The position numbers and the translations under genes were made by a program. DNA of 64,000 bases, taken from Chlamydiia bacterium. Lineage in GTDB: Bacteria > Chlamydiota > Chlamydiia > Chlamydiales > GCA-2402025. Numbering within the stretch: the stretch's first letter is position 1; each line of letters opens with the position of its first letter. Under the pieces are notes generated by a model that did no database searches, was not told where the DNA came from, and saw nothing but the letters and a program-made list of their open reading frames with translations. The stretch is from NCBI GenBank assembly GCA_030427725.1, contig JAUICV010000001.1, positions 1 through 64,000 of the forward strand, given 5' to 3'. Of this stretch, positions 1 through 8,081 are shown piece by piece.

Positions 1-94
1 GGATACACCTGATTCCATTCCGAACTCAGAAGTTAAGCTCTTCATCGCCGATGGTACTGTGCACAAGAGCACGGGAGAGTAGGTCGTCGCCAAG
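1..94 (+). rRNA. rrf: 5S ribosomal RNA, 3' portion
   Basis: The window opens inside a 5S rRNA gene. The conserved core 'ccgaactcagaagttaagc' (positions 20-38), 'cgccgatggtactgt' (46-60) and the closing 'gggagagtagg' (73-83) match the loop and helix IV/V segments of bacterial 5S rRNA. Roughly 20-25 bases of the 5' end lie outside the window. The 16S and 23S genes are presumably upstream, also outside. The exact 3' end was set at the last base before the A+T spacer and may be off by a few bases. Confidence 0.93.
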
Positions 95-113
95 TATTTA
101 TTACAATATCTCA

Positions 114-148
114 GGCCACACAACATACGTTGTGTGGCCTTTTTTTTT
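114..148 (+). terminator. Rho-independent terminator of the rRNA operon
   Basis: A perfect 11-bp stem (114-124 with 129-139), a 4-base loop and a run of nine T follow the 5S gene by about 20 bases. This is a canonical intrinsic terminator and marks the end of the ribosomal RNA transcription unit. Confidence 0.9.
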
Positions 149-231
149 GCTATATGACGATTCTTTTATATTGATTACTTTATAAAATATTAACTAGTAT
201 GCCTTTAAAATATTTATTTAGAGGATATGTT

Positions 232-1857
232 ATGAGATATCTTTTTCAACTCTGTTATTTGTTGTTTATTGTTATTAGCTCTAGTGTAGTAGCAAGTTCG
301 ACAGTTGGAACAACTTATAGAATTCATCAAGGTGATGGATCGATTTCTACCGTAAACAGTGCTGTTGAGCACCCTCCATTTATTAGTGAAGAGAGTTTTT
401 CTCAAAACGTTTCGATTAGAAACCTTTTAGTTAGGTCTCACTTCTTTTCTCAAATTGAACTTGTTAAAAATATTGTCATCCCTAATGGCGATCGCTTTGT
501 AGTCTATCTATATAGAGCTTCTGATAGTCCACAAGCTGGGGCCGCTGGCCTTACAGTATCGGGAGGTATTGGAAGCTCTCAGTTGTCTACTCCTACTGTT
601 CTTGCAAATAATGGATTGAGTTTTTCACAAGGCCAAAAAGGCTATAATATAGCAGCAGCTAGACTGTCTGATACGGAGATTATGGTGGCTTCTATCAATT
701 GGTCGAAAAGACCAGCTTTTAGTATCATTTCTAGGCAAATTAATCCTGGAGAGGGCGTTGTTGTAAATCCTAGGAGACCAATAGATAGGGGAGGCAAAGC
801 TAATCAGATTAGACTACCTTATGGGCTGCATCAAAATTTAAACCATAATTTGGAGAGGATTTTCCTGACATATTTAAAAGATGATTATGTAGCTTTAACC
901 GCTGAGTCAAATAGTGGTAATATCCTATTCCAACTATTTGACAGAACACATAACAATTTTCGAGGTAGGTTTAGGTTCTTTAACAGGTTTGAGGGCAACT
1001 ATCATCTTCATGATGTAGTTGCTGATGCTGAAGGAAATCTTACTTATTTCATAACGAATAGAAATAATAATAATGTATTTTCTAGGCAAAGAAATTTTAG
1101 GACAGGTAAGTTTGGAGATAGAATTCAACTTCTTCAAAGTATAGTAGACACGGGCAAAGTGACTTTGGTAAAAGGTGGCGTTAGCCCTAATGGACATTTA
1201 AGGGCTTGCTATCTAACTACAAATAATATTGCGAGAGTTATCAAACTAAGCTCAAATAATACAACTCCAGTAGAAACAGGGACAGTGGATGATGTTTCAG
1301 ATATCTCCTCTTTAACAGTGAATGTGACTGGACAATCAGTATTTCATTATAAAAGCTCAGGTAATAATCGAAGCCTTAATAGACAGATGTTAGCAGCAGA
1401 TGGTTCTTTAGGAAGCAATGAAGTGATTTCTTCTGTGGCACCAGGAGCCTTTCCAGATGTTATTAGTGTAGATAGCATAAGTCAAAAAATTGTAAATGAG
1501 CAGGGAGTTTCAATATCTCCTAAGTCGGATCAAAGCTCTGGAGGAGAGTTTATTGAAGCATTTTTAAGAATAAATGAGCTTCTAGCTAGACGTTTGACGG
1601 CTAATTTTGTTGTACAGAAAGTCTCAAAAACAGCAGAGGACATTACTGAAATCACACCCAAAGAAGCAAAATCTGTTTCATCAATCTATAAAACAGATTT
1701 ATTTAGGATCTTCAAAAATAACAATCTTAACGCAATTGATGGGAACGCTGATTCGATATACTGGACGTTTTCTTTTGCTTATCCCGACTCTGATTTATCA
1801 AAACCAGAAGATACTAAACAACAAGCTGTTTTAGAAATGAAAATACCCTTTCAGTAA
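232..1857 (+). CDS. Exported probable beta-propeller protein, paralog A
   Basis: I do not recognise a named family. The protein (541 aa from the chosen start) begins with a Sec signal peptide ending near 'SSVVAS', so it is predicted to be exported. It has repeated units of about 40-50 residues with the pattern 'G-x-L-x-x-F-x-T ... R ... G-x-F-G', which suggests a beta-propeller; that fold is inference. It aligns along its whole length with the gene at 5294: shared 'AS-TxGTT' after the signal, 'NGxRFVV', 'KGGVxPNGxLRAxYLTT', 'GxFPxV', 'DITxI/E-TP' and 'DGNxxxI'. The gene at 3453 shares only the central part. An in-frame ATG at 199 exists, but GAGG at 221-224 stands at the right distance from the ATG at 232, which also gives the clean signal peptide. 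A terminator follows at 1918. Function unknown; a surface or periplasmic binding role is possible. Confidence 0.8.
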   Translation: MRYLFQLCYLLFIVISSSVVASSTVGTTYRIHQGDGSISTVNSAVEHPPFISEESFSQNVSIRNLLVRSHFFSQIELVKNIVIPNGDRFVVYLYRASDSPQAGAAGLTVSGGIGSSQLSTPTVLANNGLSFSQGQKGYNIAAARLSDTEIMVASINWSKRPAFSIISRQINPGEGVVVNPRRPIDRGGKANQIRLPYGLHQNLNHNLERIFLTYLKDDYVALTAESNSGNILFQLFDRTHNNFRGRFRFFNRFEGNYHLHDVVADAEGNLTYFITNRNNNNVFSRQRNFRTGKFGDRIQLLQSIVDTGKVTLVKGGVSPNGHLRACYLTTNNIARVIKLSSNNTTPVETGTVDDVSDISSLTVNVTGQSVFHYKSSGNNRSLNRQMLAADGSLGSNEVISSVAPGAFPDVISVDSISQKIVNEQGVSISPKSDQSSGGEFIEAFLRINELLARRLTANFVVQKVSKTAEDITEITPKEAKSVSSIYKTDLFRIFKNNNLNAIDGNADSIYWTFSFAYPDSDLSKPEDTKQQAVLEMKIPFQ

Positions 1858-1917
1858 CACCTCTAAGATAATAGTTGCTTAAGAAGTCTCGTTAAGGCTG
1901 ATGAGATTAGTTTAATT

Positions 1918-1954
1918 AAAGATCGTACAATGTGCGTTGTATGATCTTTTTTTT
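1918..1954 (+). terminator. Rho-independent terminator after paralog A
   Basis: A stem formed by 'gatcgtacaa' and 'ttgtatgatc' (one G-U pair) is flanked by AAA on the left and eight T on the right. It separates the first exported protein gene from the one at 2061. Confidence 0.8.
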
Positions 1955-2060
1955 AGAGTAAAAGTATTATCAGCATATTTTAGTTTGTTTCTTGAGGGAA
2001 TATGTAACTTTGTATTAAACTAACCGGGCATTTTATTTATATATTAGAAATTTATCCCTT

Positions 2061-3335
2061 ATGAAAATAGCTCGAACGTTAGCTTTACTTTTTTTGTTTT
2101 GCTCTAGCGCATATCCAATTAATAACTCTCTTGTTATAGATTTAGAATTTTCTCCTTATATGGGCTCTTATGGTATTGATAGCACAAGATCTTTATTGCA
2201 GCTAGTTGGAGACAAAACGTTTCATGAGAGACTGAGCAATGACCAAAATGCGGCAATGTCGCTGGCTCGTCTTTCATATATGGTATTTGTAATCTCTCCA
2301 ATTAATGATTTTTTTGATGTGTTTCAACATGAGTATTTCGGGCATGGGTATAGAGTAAGAACACTTACAAATGCTAGTGTATTAAGTTATCATTATGGGA
2401 CTCCATCTCCTTATGGAACCGGAGGAGGATCAACAGCTTTTCAATTCAATCAACAATATACGTTAGCAGATAACGCGTTAGTATCTATTGCAGGTATTGA
2501 AGCCGAGTCGATTCTAGCTCATCGGATCAAAACAAAATGGATGTTAACCAAAACAATAAATCCTTTTGAAGTAACGCTTTATCAAGCGTCGCAGCAAGCG
2601 CTGTTTTCCTATGCAATGAACACGCTTTATTCAATAAAGAGTCCAACTAATTGCCTTGATTTAGTCGCCTCAAATGATTTGACAGCTTTTGCAGGGACTA
2701 TGCAAAGGATCTATCCAGATTCATGGGTTGGTTATGAAAAGATTTTTGGGGATTCGTGCCTCAACTTAGTCGATCCATTGACCTTTTTTGGCGTCTACGC
2801 TTGGTGGCGTTATGTTATTACCGGGAATTCATGGGAGTTTCCAACTATTAACATCAAAGGAGTCTCGTATCTTCCAAACTTGAGGTTTTCTTTAGCTCCA
2901 TTTGGTTATGAATATGGAGTTGAAAACTACTTTTCTTTCGATAAAGAAAAAGCTCTAATGGTTTATGTAAAAGGAGGAGGCTTTTCCTCAAAAAACTCTT
3001 TTGGAATGGGCTTTGAATATCTAAACTGTATAGTTTCAAATAAAACCAAAGTAGGCCTTAAATGTGACCTTTGGTACCAGCCAGATATTAGTGGCACAAA
3101 TAAAGTCTTTGATTATTTAGATAAAGACTTTAAGCCTGTGGTTTGCAGAGGGAATAATATTCCCTTCCCCAAAAGCTTGTTTGGCTTAGCTATTAGCGCT
3201 ATTTTTGAGTATGAAGTCGGCTCTAAGGGTCTTGCAGGTTTTGCAGAAGTTGGTGGTAAATCAAAAGGGTATCTCCAAGGGTATAATTATAGAGCGTACC
3301 CAACATTAAGACTTGGGGTCTCAGGACCTTTTTAG
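2061..3335 (+). CDS. Exported protein with HExxxH motif, possible metallopeptidase-like outer-membrane protein
   Basis: The 424-aa product starts with a signal peptide (about residues 1-19, ending 'CSSAYPI'). Around residue 92 it carries 'HEYFGHGYR', an HExxxH arrangement, followed about 55 residues later by 'GIEAES', which could supply a third metal ligand as in some zinc peptidases. The spacing is one residue longer than the common HExxH of gluzincins and M50 proteases; HExxxH is known from the TldD family, but no other TldD feature is seen. The C-terminal half is rich in alternating hydrophobic/polar segments and ends in phenylalanine, as outer-membrane barrels do. It lies between two members of the probable-propeller family with the same orientation. 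The ribosome binding site is weak. Metal binding and proteolysis are inference. Confidence 0.65.
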   Translation: MKIARTLALLFLFCSSAYPINNSLVIDLEFSPYMGSYGIDSTRSLLQLVGDKTFHERLSNDQNAAMSLARLSYMVFVISPINDFFDVFQHEYFGHGYRVRTLTNASVLSYHYGTPSPYGTGGGSTAFQFNQQYTLADNALVSIAGIEAESILAHRIKTKWMLTKTINPFEVTLYQASQQALFSYAMNTLYSIKSPTNCLDLVASNDLTAFAGTMQRIYPDSWVGYEKIFGDSCLNLVDPLTFFGVYAWWRYVITGNSWEFPTINIKGVSYLPNLRFSLAPFGYEYGVENYFSFDKEKALMVYVKGGGFSSKNSFGMGFEYLNCIVSNKTKVGLKCDLWYQPDISGTNKVFDYLDKDFKPVVCRGNNIPFPKSLFGLAISAIFEYEVGSKGLAGFAEVGGKSKGYLQGYNYRAYPTLRLGVSGPF

Positions 3336-3452
3336 AAAATTTTTTTCTTTCATTGTTCCCTCTCAAACTATTTTAGGGTATGTAATGTGCCTTGAATAAA
3401 TAATACCTCTTTGTTAAAAAAAACATTTTACTAACGTCTTACGGGAGATAAA

Positions 3453-5036
3453 ATGAAAAAATATTTTTATGTAGCAGCTCTTTTTGGAGTCTTGTCAACA
3501 AGTTGTATCAAAGCAGAGACCCCTGAGGGTGCTGCTTATTGTTATGATAAAGCTAAGAAAAAGTTTGTAGAAAAGAAGCTTGAATATACGGCTAAAACAG
3601 TCCCTGGATATTCCAAAGAAGAAGCGCAGTCTTTCAATGGAGTGTGTCAGAGCAAGCTTGGGAAAAAGGGAAAAAATGGGTACAAAGATGGAAAAATTGA
3701 GCTGTGTAACATGAAATCTGTTCCAGAGGGATTTAGCGTTTTAAGCTATATTTTAAATGATGTATCTGGGGATGATGATGGAGCCATTTTTGTAACAGTA
3801 ACGATTGATGGAACAACGTATAGCTTACCTGTTAAAGTAGTAGAGGGAGTGCAATTTACAAAACATAGTGAGACATATGAGAGACTTAATCACGCTATGG
3901 ATCTTGTGACTCAAGGGAAAGTTATGCTTGCTTCAGTCACTCGAAAAACAGGTAGAGTATCTGTTACGATTGTTTCAGGAGAAACTGAAAAGGGAAGGGG
4001 AGCGAATACCGAAAACCTAAGAAATAAAATTCCTTCCAAGATGAGAAATGCTTCAAGAGTAAAACTTAAATATCTTGGGAATTCGAAGTCGGTCTTAGTC
4101 ACCCAAAAAAATGATGGAAAAATTTATTCAGCTGTATTTAACGGAAAAACTAATACATTTGGATCAGTTACTACAACAAGTGTCTCAGGGGTAACTCTTG
4201 TCTTAGATGCTGTTGCTGTAGATGGCCTTGGTAATTTAGTGTTTTCAATGACAGACACCACAAACGGAATAGGATATATAAGAGTCAGAGATTTTAATGG
4301 GGTATACGACCCAATAGAACAGTTTTCTGATGTGGCAGATGATGGATTAGTCGTTCAAACACGCATTACTCTAGCAATCAATGGAACGGCTTTAGCATGT
4401 TATCGAACAAGTGAAAAAAATTTAAAATTTGTAACAGATCCTACAGATTCAAAAACCGTTGCTGATGAGATGGATCAAGTAAAAAATGTTTCAAATATAA
4501 AATTAAATAACGAGGGAACGTTTGTGGCGGAAGTAGTTGTATCGTCTGGTTATATGCAAAAAGTTGTAGGAGAATCTGGCACTATTACTCTGAGATTAAC
4601 TATATCAGCAGATCAGCGTCCATATAGTAAATGTATAACCGAAGATGAGGCTGAATTCTATGGAGTTAATGACAATGACGAGGTTTTTACTAAAGATCCA
4701 TTCATAGCTTCTGCTGGAAAGTTTGTTTTCTTCTCGAGTAATTTTGTTAGTAAGGCCACTAGTCAAATAGAGGCAGCTCTCCTAGGTTCAAATGGAATTA
4801 GCATGTATAAGGATAACTTCTTTCTTCCTGTGAAACACAGCAAAAATGAGAAAAAACTATTTGGAAGACTAAATCAGGTCGCTTTGGGAGCTGGAGCAGG
4901 AAAGGCTAGTCCAGTAGCTGCTGTAGTCCAACCCTCTATTGATGATGCGTTCGATACAGTATTTTCGAATTTACATAAATTAGATGATGATGATCTTTGG
5001 GAGCTTTACTTGAAAATAGGGGGAGCTCTTTTTTGA
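3453..5036 (+). CDS. Exported probable beta-propeller protein, paralog B (cysteine-containing variant)
   Basis: The 527-aa product has a signal peptide; the first cysteine ('LSTSC') is a poor lipobox because position -3 is not leucine, so cleavage near 'IKA-ET' by ordinary signal peptidase is more likely. The central region resembles its neighbours: 'RVKLKYLGNxKSVLVTQ' here matches 'RVAIKYLGNxKSAVIAQ' in the gene at 5294, followed by the same 'DGLGNLVFSMTDT' type of repeat. The N-terminal mature part has three spaced cysteines (YCY, VCQ, LCN) absent from the other two, which may form disulfides. The C-terminal third is unrelated to theirs and ends in a hydrophobic 'GGALF'. RBS GGGAG lies just upstream. 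The terminator at 5093 follows. Function unknown. Confidence 0.78.
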   Translation: MKKYFYVAALFGVLSTSCIKAETPEGAAYCYDKAKKKFVEKKLEYTAKTVPGYSKEEAQSFNGVCQSKLGKKGKNGYKDGKIELCNMKSVPEGFSVLSYILNDVSGDDDGAIFVTVTIDGTTYSLPVKVVEGVQFTKHSETYERLNHAMDLVTQGKVMLASVTRKTGRVSVTIVSGETEKGRGANTENLRNKIPSKMRNASRVKLKYLGNSKSVLVTQKNDGKIYSAVFNGKTNTFGSVTTTSVSGVTLVLDAVAVDGLGNLVFSMTDTTNGIGYIRVRDFNGVYDPIEQFSDVADDGLVVQTRITLAINGTALACYRTSEKNLKFVTDPTDSKTVADEMDQVKNVSNIKLNNEGTFVAEVVVSSGYMQKVVGESGTITLRLTISADQRPYSKCITEDEAEFYGVNDNDEVFTKDPFIASAGKFVFFSSNFVSKATSQIEAALLGSNGISMYKDNFFLPVKHSKNEKKLFGRLNQVALGAGAGKASPVAAVVQPSIDDAFDTVFSNLHKLDDDDLWELYLKIGGALF

Positions 5037-5092
5037 ATGGTCGGAAGGGATAAACCCTTCTGAAAGGGCCGTTAAATCTCATTTAACAATCT

Positions 5093-5125
5093 AAAGCCTC
5101 CATAGATTTCTATGGAGGCTTTTTT
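5093..5125 (+). terminator. Rho-independent terminator (CCTCCATAG stem, copy 1)
   Basis: A long stem 'aaagcctccatag' / 'ctatggaggcttt' with a T run (5120-5125) follows the gene at 3453. Almost the same stem recurs at 6936 behind the paralogous gene, so gene and terminator may have been duplicated together. Confidence 0.9.
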
Positions 5126-5151
5126 CTTTCTAAATAGTAGATTCTCCAGTG

Positions 5152-5160
5152 TGGTATAGG
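5152..5160 (+). promoter_or_regulatory. Possible extended -10 promoter for the gene at 5294
   Basis: 'TGGTATAGG' at 5152-5160 looks like an extended -10 (TGnTATAnn). It lies between the upstream terminator and the coding sequence, leaving a leader of about 125 bases. No convincing -35 hexamer is present, so this is tentative. Confidence 0.3.
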
Positions 5161-5293
5161 CAAGTTTTAGCTTGTAGACACCTTCTCAAACCTTGTGATC
5201 TTATAGAAGGCTAGTTGGCTCATTGACAAAATGAGGGTTGTTTCTAAAGGTTAACCTCTGGTAAAAAAATATTTAAAAATTTGGAGGTTTTAG

Positions 5294-6898
5294 ATGAAAA
5301 AGTTGCTTTTGAGTGTGTTGGTTTGTTTATGTGTTTTTTCTCAAGCTTTAATGGCGAGTCAAACAATTGGTACGACGTTTGATTTTGACATAGGAGGGGA
5401 AGTCTTTGATTCTGTAATGCTTCCTGAGTGGGTTAAATTATCTACAGACGAGATGGTAGCAAATCCAGAGCTTAGCAAGGATTTATTTATCTTTTCTAGA
5501 GAGCAGTCGTCCGTGAACTACCCAATTAGCGAAGTGCCAGGAACTCTACCTTCTTCTGAGGAAATTCAAAATGGATCTATTGAGCTACATTCTACGCATG
5601 TCATGCCAAATGGGTCTAGGTTTGTAGTTCTTCTTGGATTCTCTAGCGTCGTTCACTTAGGTAGGAGATCTATTAGCGCTTTTGTGTCTAGGTCCTCTGG
5701 AGGCGGGCAGTATGGGCGTCCAAAACCAGTAGGCGGGAGACTTCTTAATTCAAGACCCTTTTTGGAGTTGAAAAGAACAAGTGTTAGTTCCGATGCAATA
5801 TCTTCGACTCAAGTGGGAATTGTTACAATTGACCAAGATAAAAAAATGCATTTTTTTTCAACACAATCTGATGGGCAGGATTTTAAGATAGAAGAAATCA
5901 TTTTGCCAAATTCAATGAAAAATAGAACAGACATTGAACGAGTCGCGATTAAATACTTAGGGAATAATAAATCTGCAGTTATTGCTCAGAGAGCCAATGG
6001 ACATGTCCTAATTCAAGTGTATACTCGAAACGGTAATAGTCAAAGTGGAAGCTTCTCTTCTAATCATACCATGGATCGAAGAGGAAGAAGGTATAGGTTA
6101 GATGATGTAAAATGTAGTGCATCAGGAGAGTTGACCCTTTTTCTAACAGATACTAACAATGAGAAAGCGCATATTAAGCAAAGACGTTCTAATGGCAGTT
6201 ATAGAGCAACCAAAAGAATATCAGATAACAGTCATAGAGTGTATATGTGTAAGGGAGGGGTTGCTCCAAATGGGACGTTAAGGGCAGCATATTTAACGAC
6301 AGGTAGCGTTATGTATTTTGTAACTAATTTGGCAACTAATCCAACTCAGACAAAATATGAGGATAAGGAGGGGGTGTTGATTCAAAGAATTTCAACGATC
6401 CATATGAATAATTCAAATGAATGTCTATTGCACTTTCAAGGTGATCGTTATGCAATTAAAGAGGTGTATGGTGATGCTCAAGGTACTTTAAGTAGCCCAA
6501 CAACATTGACTGACGCTGGGGTGTTTCCAGCTGTAGTAGCTTATGACAATATCTTGAGAAAAAAAGTGTCAACTTCAGGAGAAGTGATTTCTGTTCCAGC
6601 TGATAGAGCTTATTCTAATAGTTTTTTTGTAGGGCATCTTGATATAGAAAAGCCAGGCACAATAAATAGATCTGCTACTTTAGAATTTAGAAGCGTTTCT
6701 AAAGGGGGTTCCAAAGATATTACACCTGAGTATGTTCAGGCTGTAGCTAAGTGGATGCCGGAAAACTTAAATTGGATGACAGTTGATGGGAATTCCTCAG
6801 AGATTCATGTTGATGCCGCTTTCCTAAGCACCCACCCACAAGATGGGGCAATACGATATCAGGTTACTGAAGATTTCCAATTTTCTTCACATGAATAA
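5294..6898 (+). CDS. Exported probable beta-propeller protein, paralog C
   Basis: The 534-aa product has a clear signal peptide (cleavage near 'ALMA-SQ'). It is the closest relative of the protein at 232: both begin the mature part with 'TxGTT' and share 'NGxRFVV', 'KGGVAPNGTLRAAYLTT', 'GVFPxVV', 'DITPEYVQAV' and 'VDGNSSEI'. Repeated 'GELTLFLTDT ... KQRRSNGSY' type segments fit a propeller blade pattern, which is inference. It has the good RBS TTGGAGG eight bases before the ATG. It is bracketed by two near-identical terminators (5093, 6936) and so appears to be a separate transcription unit. Function unknown; the tandem family is probably envelope- or surface-associated. Confidence 0.8.
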   Translation: MKKLLLSVLVCLCVFSQALMASQTIGTTFDFDIGGEVFDSVMLPEWVKLSTDEMVANPELSKDLFIFSREQSSVNYPISEVPGTLPSSEEIQNGSIELHSTHVMPNGSRFVVLLGFSSVVHLGRRSISAFVSRSSGGGQYGRPKPVGGRLLNSRPFLELKRTSVSSDAISSTQVGIVTIDQDKKMHFFSTQSDGQDFKIEEIILPNSMKNRTDIERVAIKYLGNNKSAVIAQRANGHVLIQVYTRNGNSQSGSFSSNHTMDRRGRRYRLDDVKCSASGELTLFLTDTNNEKAHIKQRRSNGSYRATKRISDNSHRVYMCKGGVAPNGTLRAAYLTTGSVMYFVTNLATNPTQTKYEDKEGVLIQRISTIHMNNSNECLLHFQGDRYAIKEVYGDAQGTLSSPTTLTDAGVFPAVVAYDNILRKKVSTSGEVISVPADRAYSNSFFVGHLDIEKPGTINRSATLEFRSVSKGGSKDITPEYVQAVAKWMPENLNWMTVDGNSSEIHVDAAFLSTHPQDGAIRYQVTEDFQFSSHE

Positions 6899-6935
6899 AA
6901 ATAGATACTAAGGTTTTATTTTTAGAACGTTTCAA

Positions 6936-6972
6936 ACAAGCCTCCATAGTTTTCTATAGAGGCTTGTTCTTT
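6936..6972 (+). terminator. Rho-independent terminator (CCTCCATAG stem, copy 2)
   Basis: The stem 'acaagcctccatag' / 'ctatagaggcttgt' has one C-A mismatch and a short T-rich tail. Core and loop nearly repeat the terminator at 5093. Confidence 0.82.
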
Positions 6973-7032
6973 TGGTTGAGTTTTTATTAAATTTTTTTCA
7001 CCATAGGTCTTTTTACAAGCTGGAACCGCTTT

Positions 7033-7809
7033 ATGAAAGTTATCGCTATAGCCAATCAAAAAGGTGGCGTTGGAAAAACAACAACTGCAATCAATCTAAG
7101 TGCAGCTTTTGCAAAAATGGGCAAAAAGGTGTTACTTATCGATACCGATCCTCAAGGGCACGCAACAGTTGGACTTGCTATAAAGACAAAAAACAAAAAA
7201 ACTTTAGCAGAGCTTTTAACGTATGATGATTTAAACCCTAGTAAGGTGATCCAAAAAACTGAGATCGAAGGATTAGATATTATTCCAAGTGATTTATCGT
7301 TAGCTGTAGCTGAAATGAAGTTAGCTTTAATGGGAGCTAAAGAATACAAGCTTCGAACGAAGCTGTCTCAGATAAAAGGCTATGATTTTGTCGTGATTGA
7401 TTGTCCTCCGACATTTGGAACCTTAGCAATTAATGCGTTTACATTTGCAGATGAGGTGATTTTACCTATCCAGCTTAGTTATTTTAGTTTAGAAGGGGTT
7501 AGTAATTTTGTAGATACGATTAATTTCGTAAATAAGGATATCAATGGTATTGTCAGCCACCTAACAAAAATTGGAGGAGTTCTAATTACGTTTTGTGATA
7601 CAAGAGCCAAAGTTGCCAAGGAGATTTATTCTAGTATTGAAAGAGTATTTGGGAATAAAGTCTTCCAGACAAAGATACCTCAAAATGTTAGGCTTAATGA
7701 AGCTCAATCTAGAGGGAAAAATGTTTTTGATTATGACCCGAGATGTAAGGGCGCTGTAGCTTATGAAGCGTTTGCAAAAGAATATTTATCAAGGAGTGAA
7801 AAGGCATGA
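7033..7809 (+). CDS. parA: ParA/Soj-family partition ATPase (chlamydial plasmid Pgp5-like)
   Basis: The 258-aa protein has the deviant Walker A motif 'KGGVGKTT' at residues 10-17, 'LLIDTDPQGHAT' for the A' region and 'FVVIDCPP' for Walker B, which define ParA/MinD ATPases; length and N-terminus match short Soj-type ParA proteins without an HTH domain. It overlaps the next gene at ATGA (7806-7809), so the two are translationally coupled, as in parA plus DNA-binding partner pairs. Chlamydiae carry a similar ATPase both on the plasmid (pgp5) and on the chromosome (CT582-type), and this is probably the chromosomal copy. Likely role: chromosome segregation. No parS-like repeat was identified nearby. 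Confidence 0.92.
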   Translation: MKVIAIANQKGGVGKTTTAINLSAAFAKMGKKVLLIDTDPQGHATVGLAIKTKNKKTLAELLTYDDLNPSKVIQKTEIEGLDIIPSDLSLAVAEMKLALMGAKEYKLRTKLSQIKGYDFVVIDCPPTFGTLAINAFTFADEVILPIQLSYFSLEGVSNFVDTINFVNKDINGIVSHLTKIGGVLITFCDTRAKVAKEIYSSIERVFGNKVFQTKIPQNVRLNEAQSRGKNVFDYDPRCKGAVAYEAFAKEYLSRSEKA

Positions 7810-8081
7810 GTCAGATTTCTGAAACAGAAAACCTTCTAAAAGAAAAAATGTCTTTTAGTGATTACGCAAAGCCTGATTTGAAAGAAACGTCCAAAGTTTC
7901 AACAGAAGCTTCAAGAAGAAATCAAAAGAAAAATAAACTAACTTTATATCTCACAGCTGAAGAAGAAGCTCTTTTCAACGAGGTGTACATAGAAAGGCTT
8001 AAAAAAGGTAAGAAGACAGACCGTTCCACTCTTTTTTCTGAGGCGGTAAAGCTCTTGCATCAACAAGAGCTAAAACAGTAA
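7806..8081 (+). CDS. Small ribbon-helix-helix-like partner of ParA
   Basis: The 91-aa product has a polar N-terminal tail of about 40 residues followed by 'KLTLYLTAEEEALFNEVYI' and 'DRSTLFSEAVKLL', which reads as one strand and two helices of a ribbon-helix-helix DNA-binding domain. With the ATGA overlap with parA, this suggests a centromere-binding ParB-type or ParG-type adaptor. In Chlamydia the gene after the chromosomal ParA is a Pgp6-like protein of much greater length; I cannot show that this one is homologous. Its 3' end overlaps the convergent aminotransferase gene by 22 bases. Confidence 0.72.
   Translation: MSQISETENLLKEKMSFSDYAKPDLKETSKVSTEASRRNQKKNKLTLYLTAEEEALFNEVYIERLKKGKKTDRSTLFSEAVKLLHQQELKQ

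Noticed and set aside
199-231. Upstream ATG that would lengthen the first exported protein by 11 residues
   Set aside because: The ATG at 232 has GAGG at correct distance and gives a normal signal peptide; the 199 start has no RBS.
2061-3335. TldD-family assignment from the HExxxH motif
   Set aside because: TldD is cytosolic and has other conserved segments absent here; only the motif spacing agrees.
6972-7226. 84-aa open frame overlapping parA
   Set aside because: It lies in another frame of parA and has no RBS or domain.
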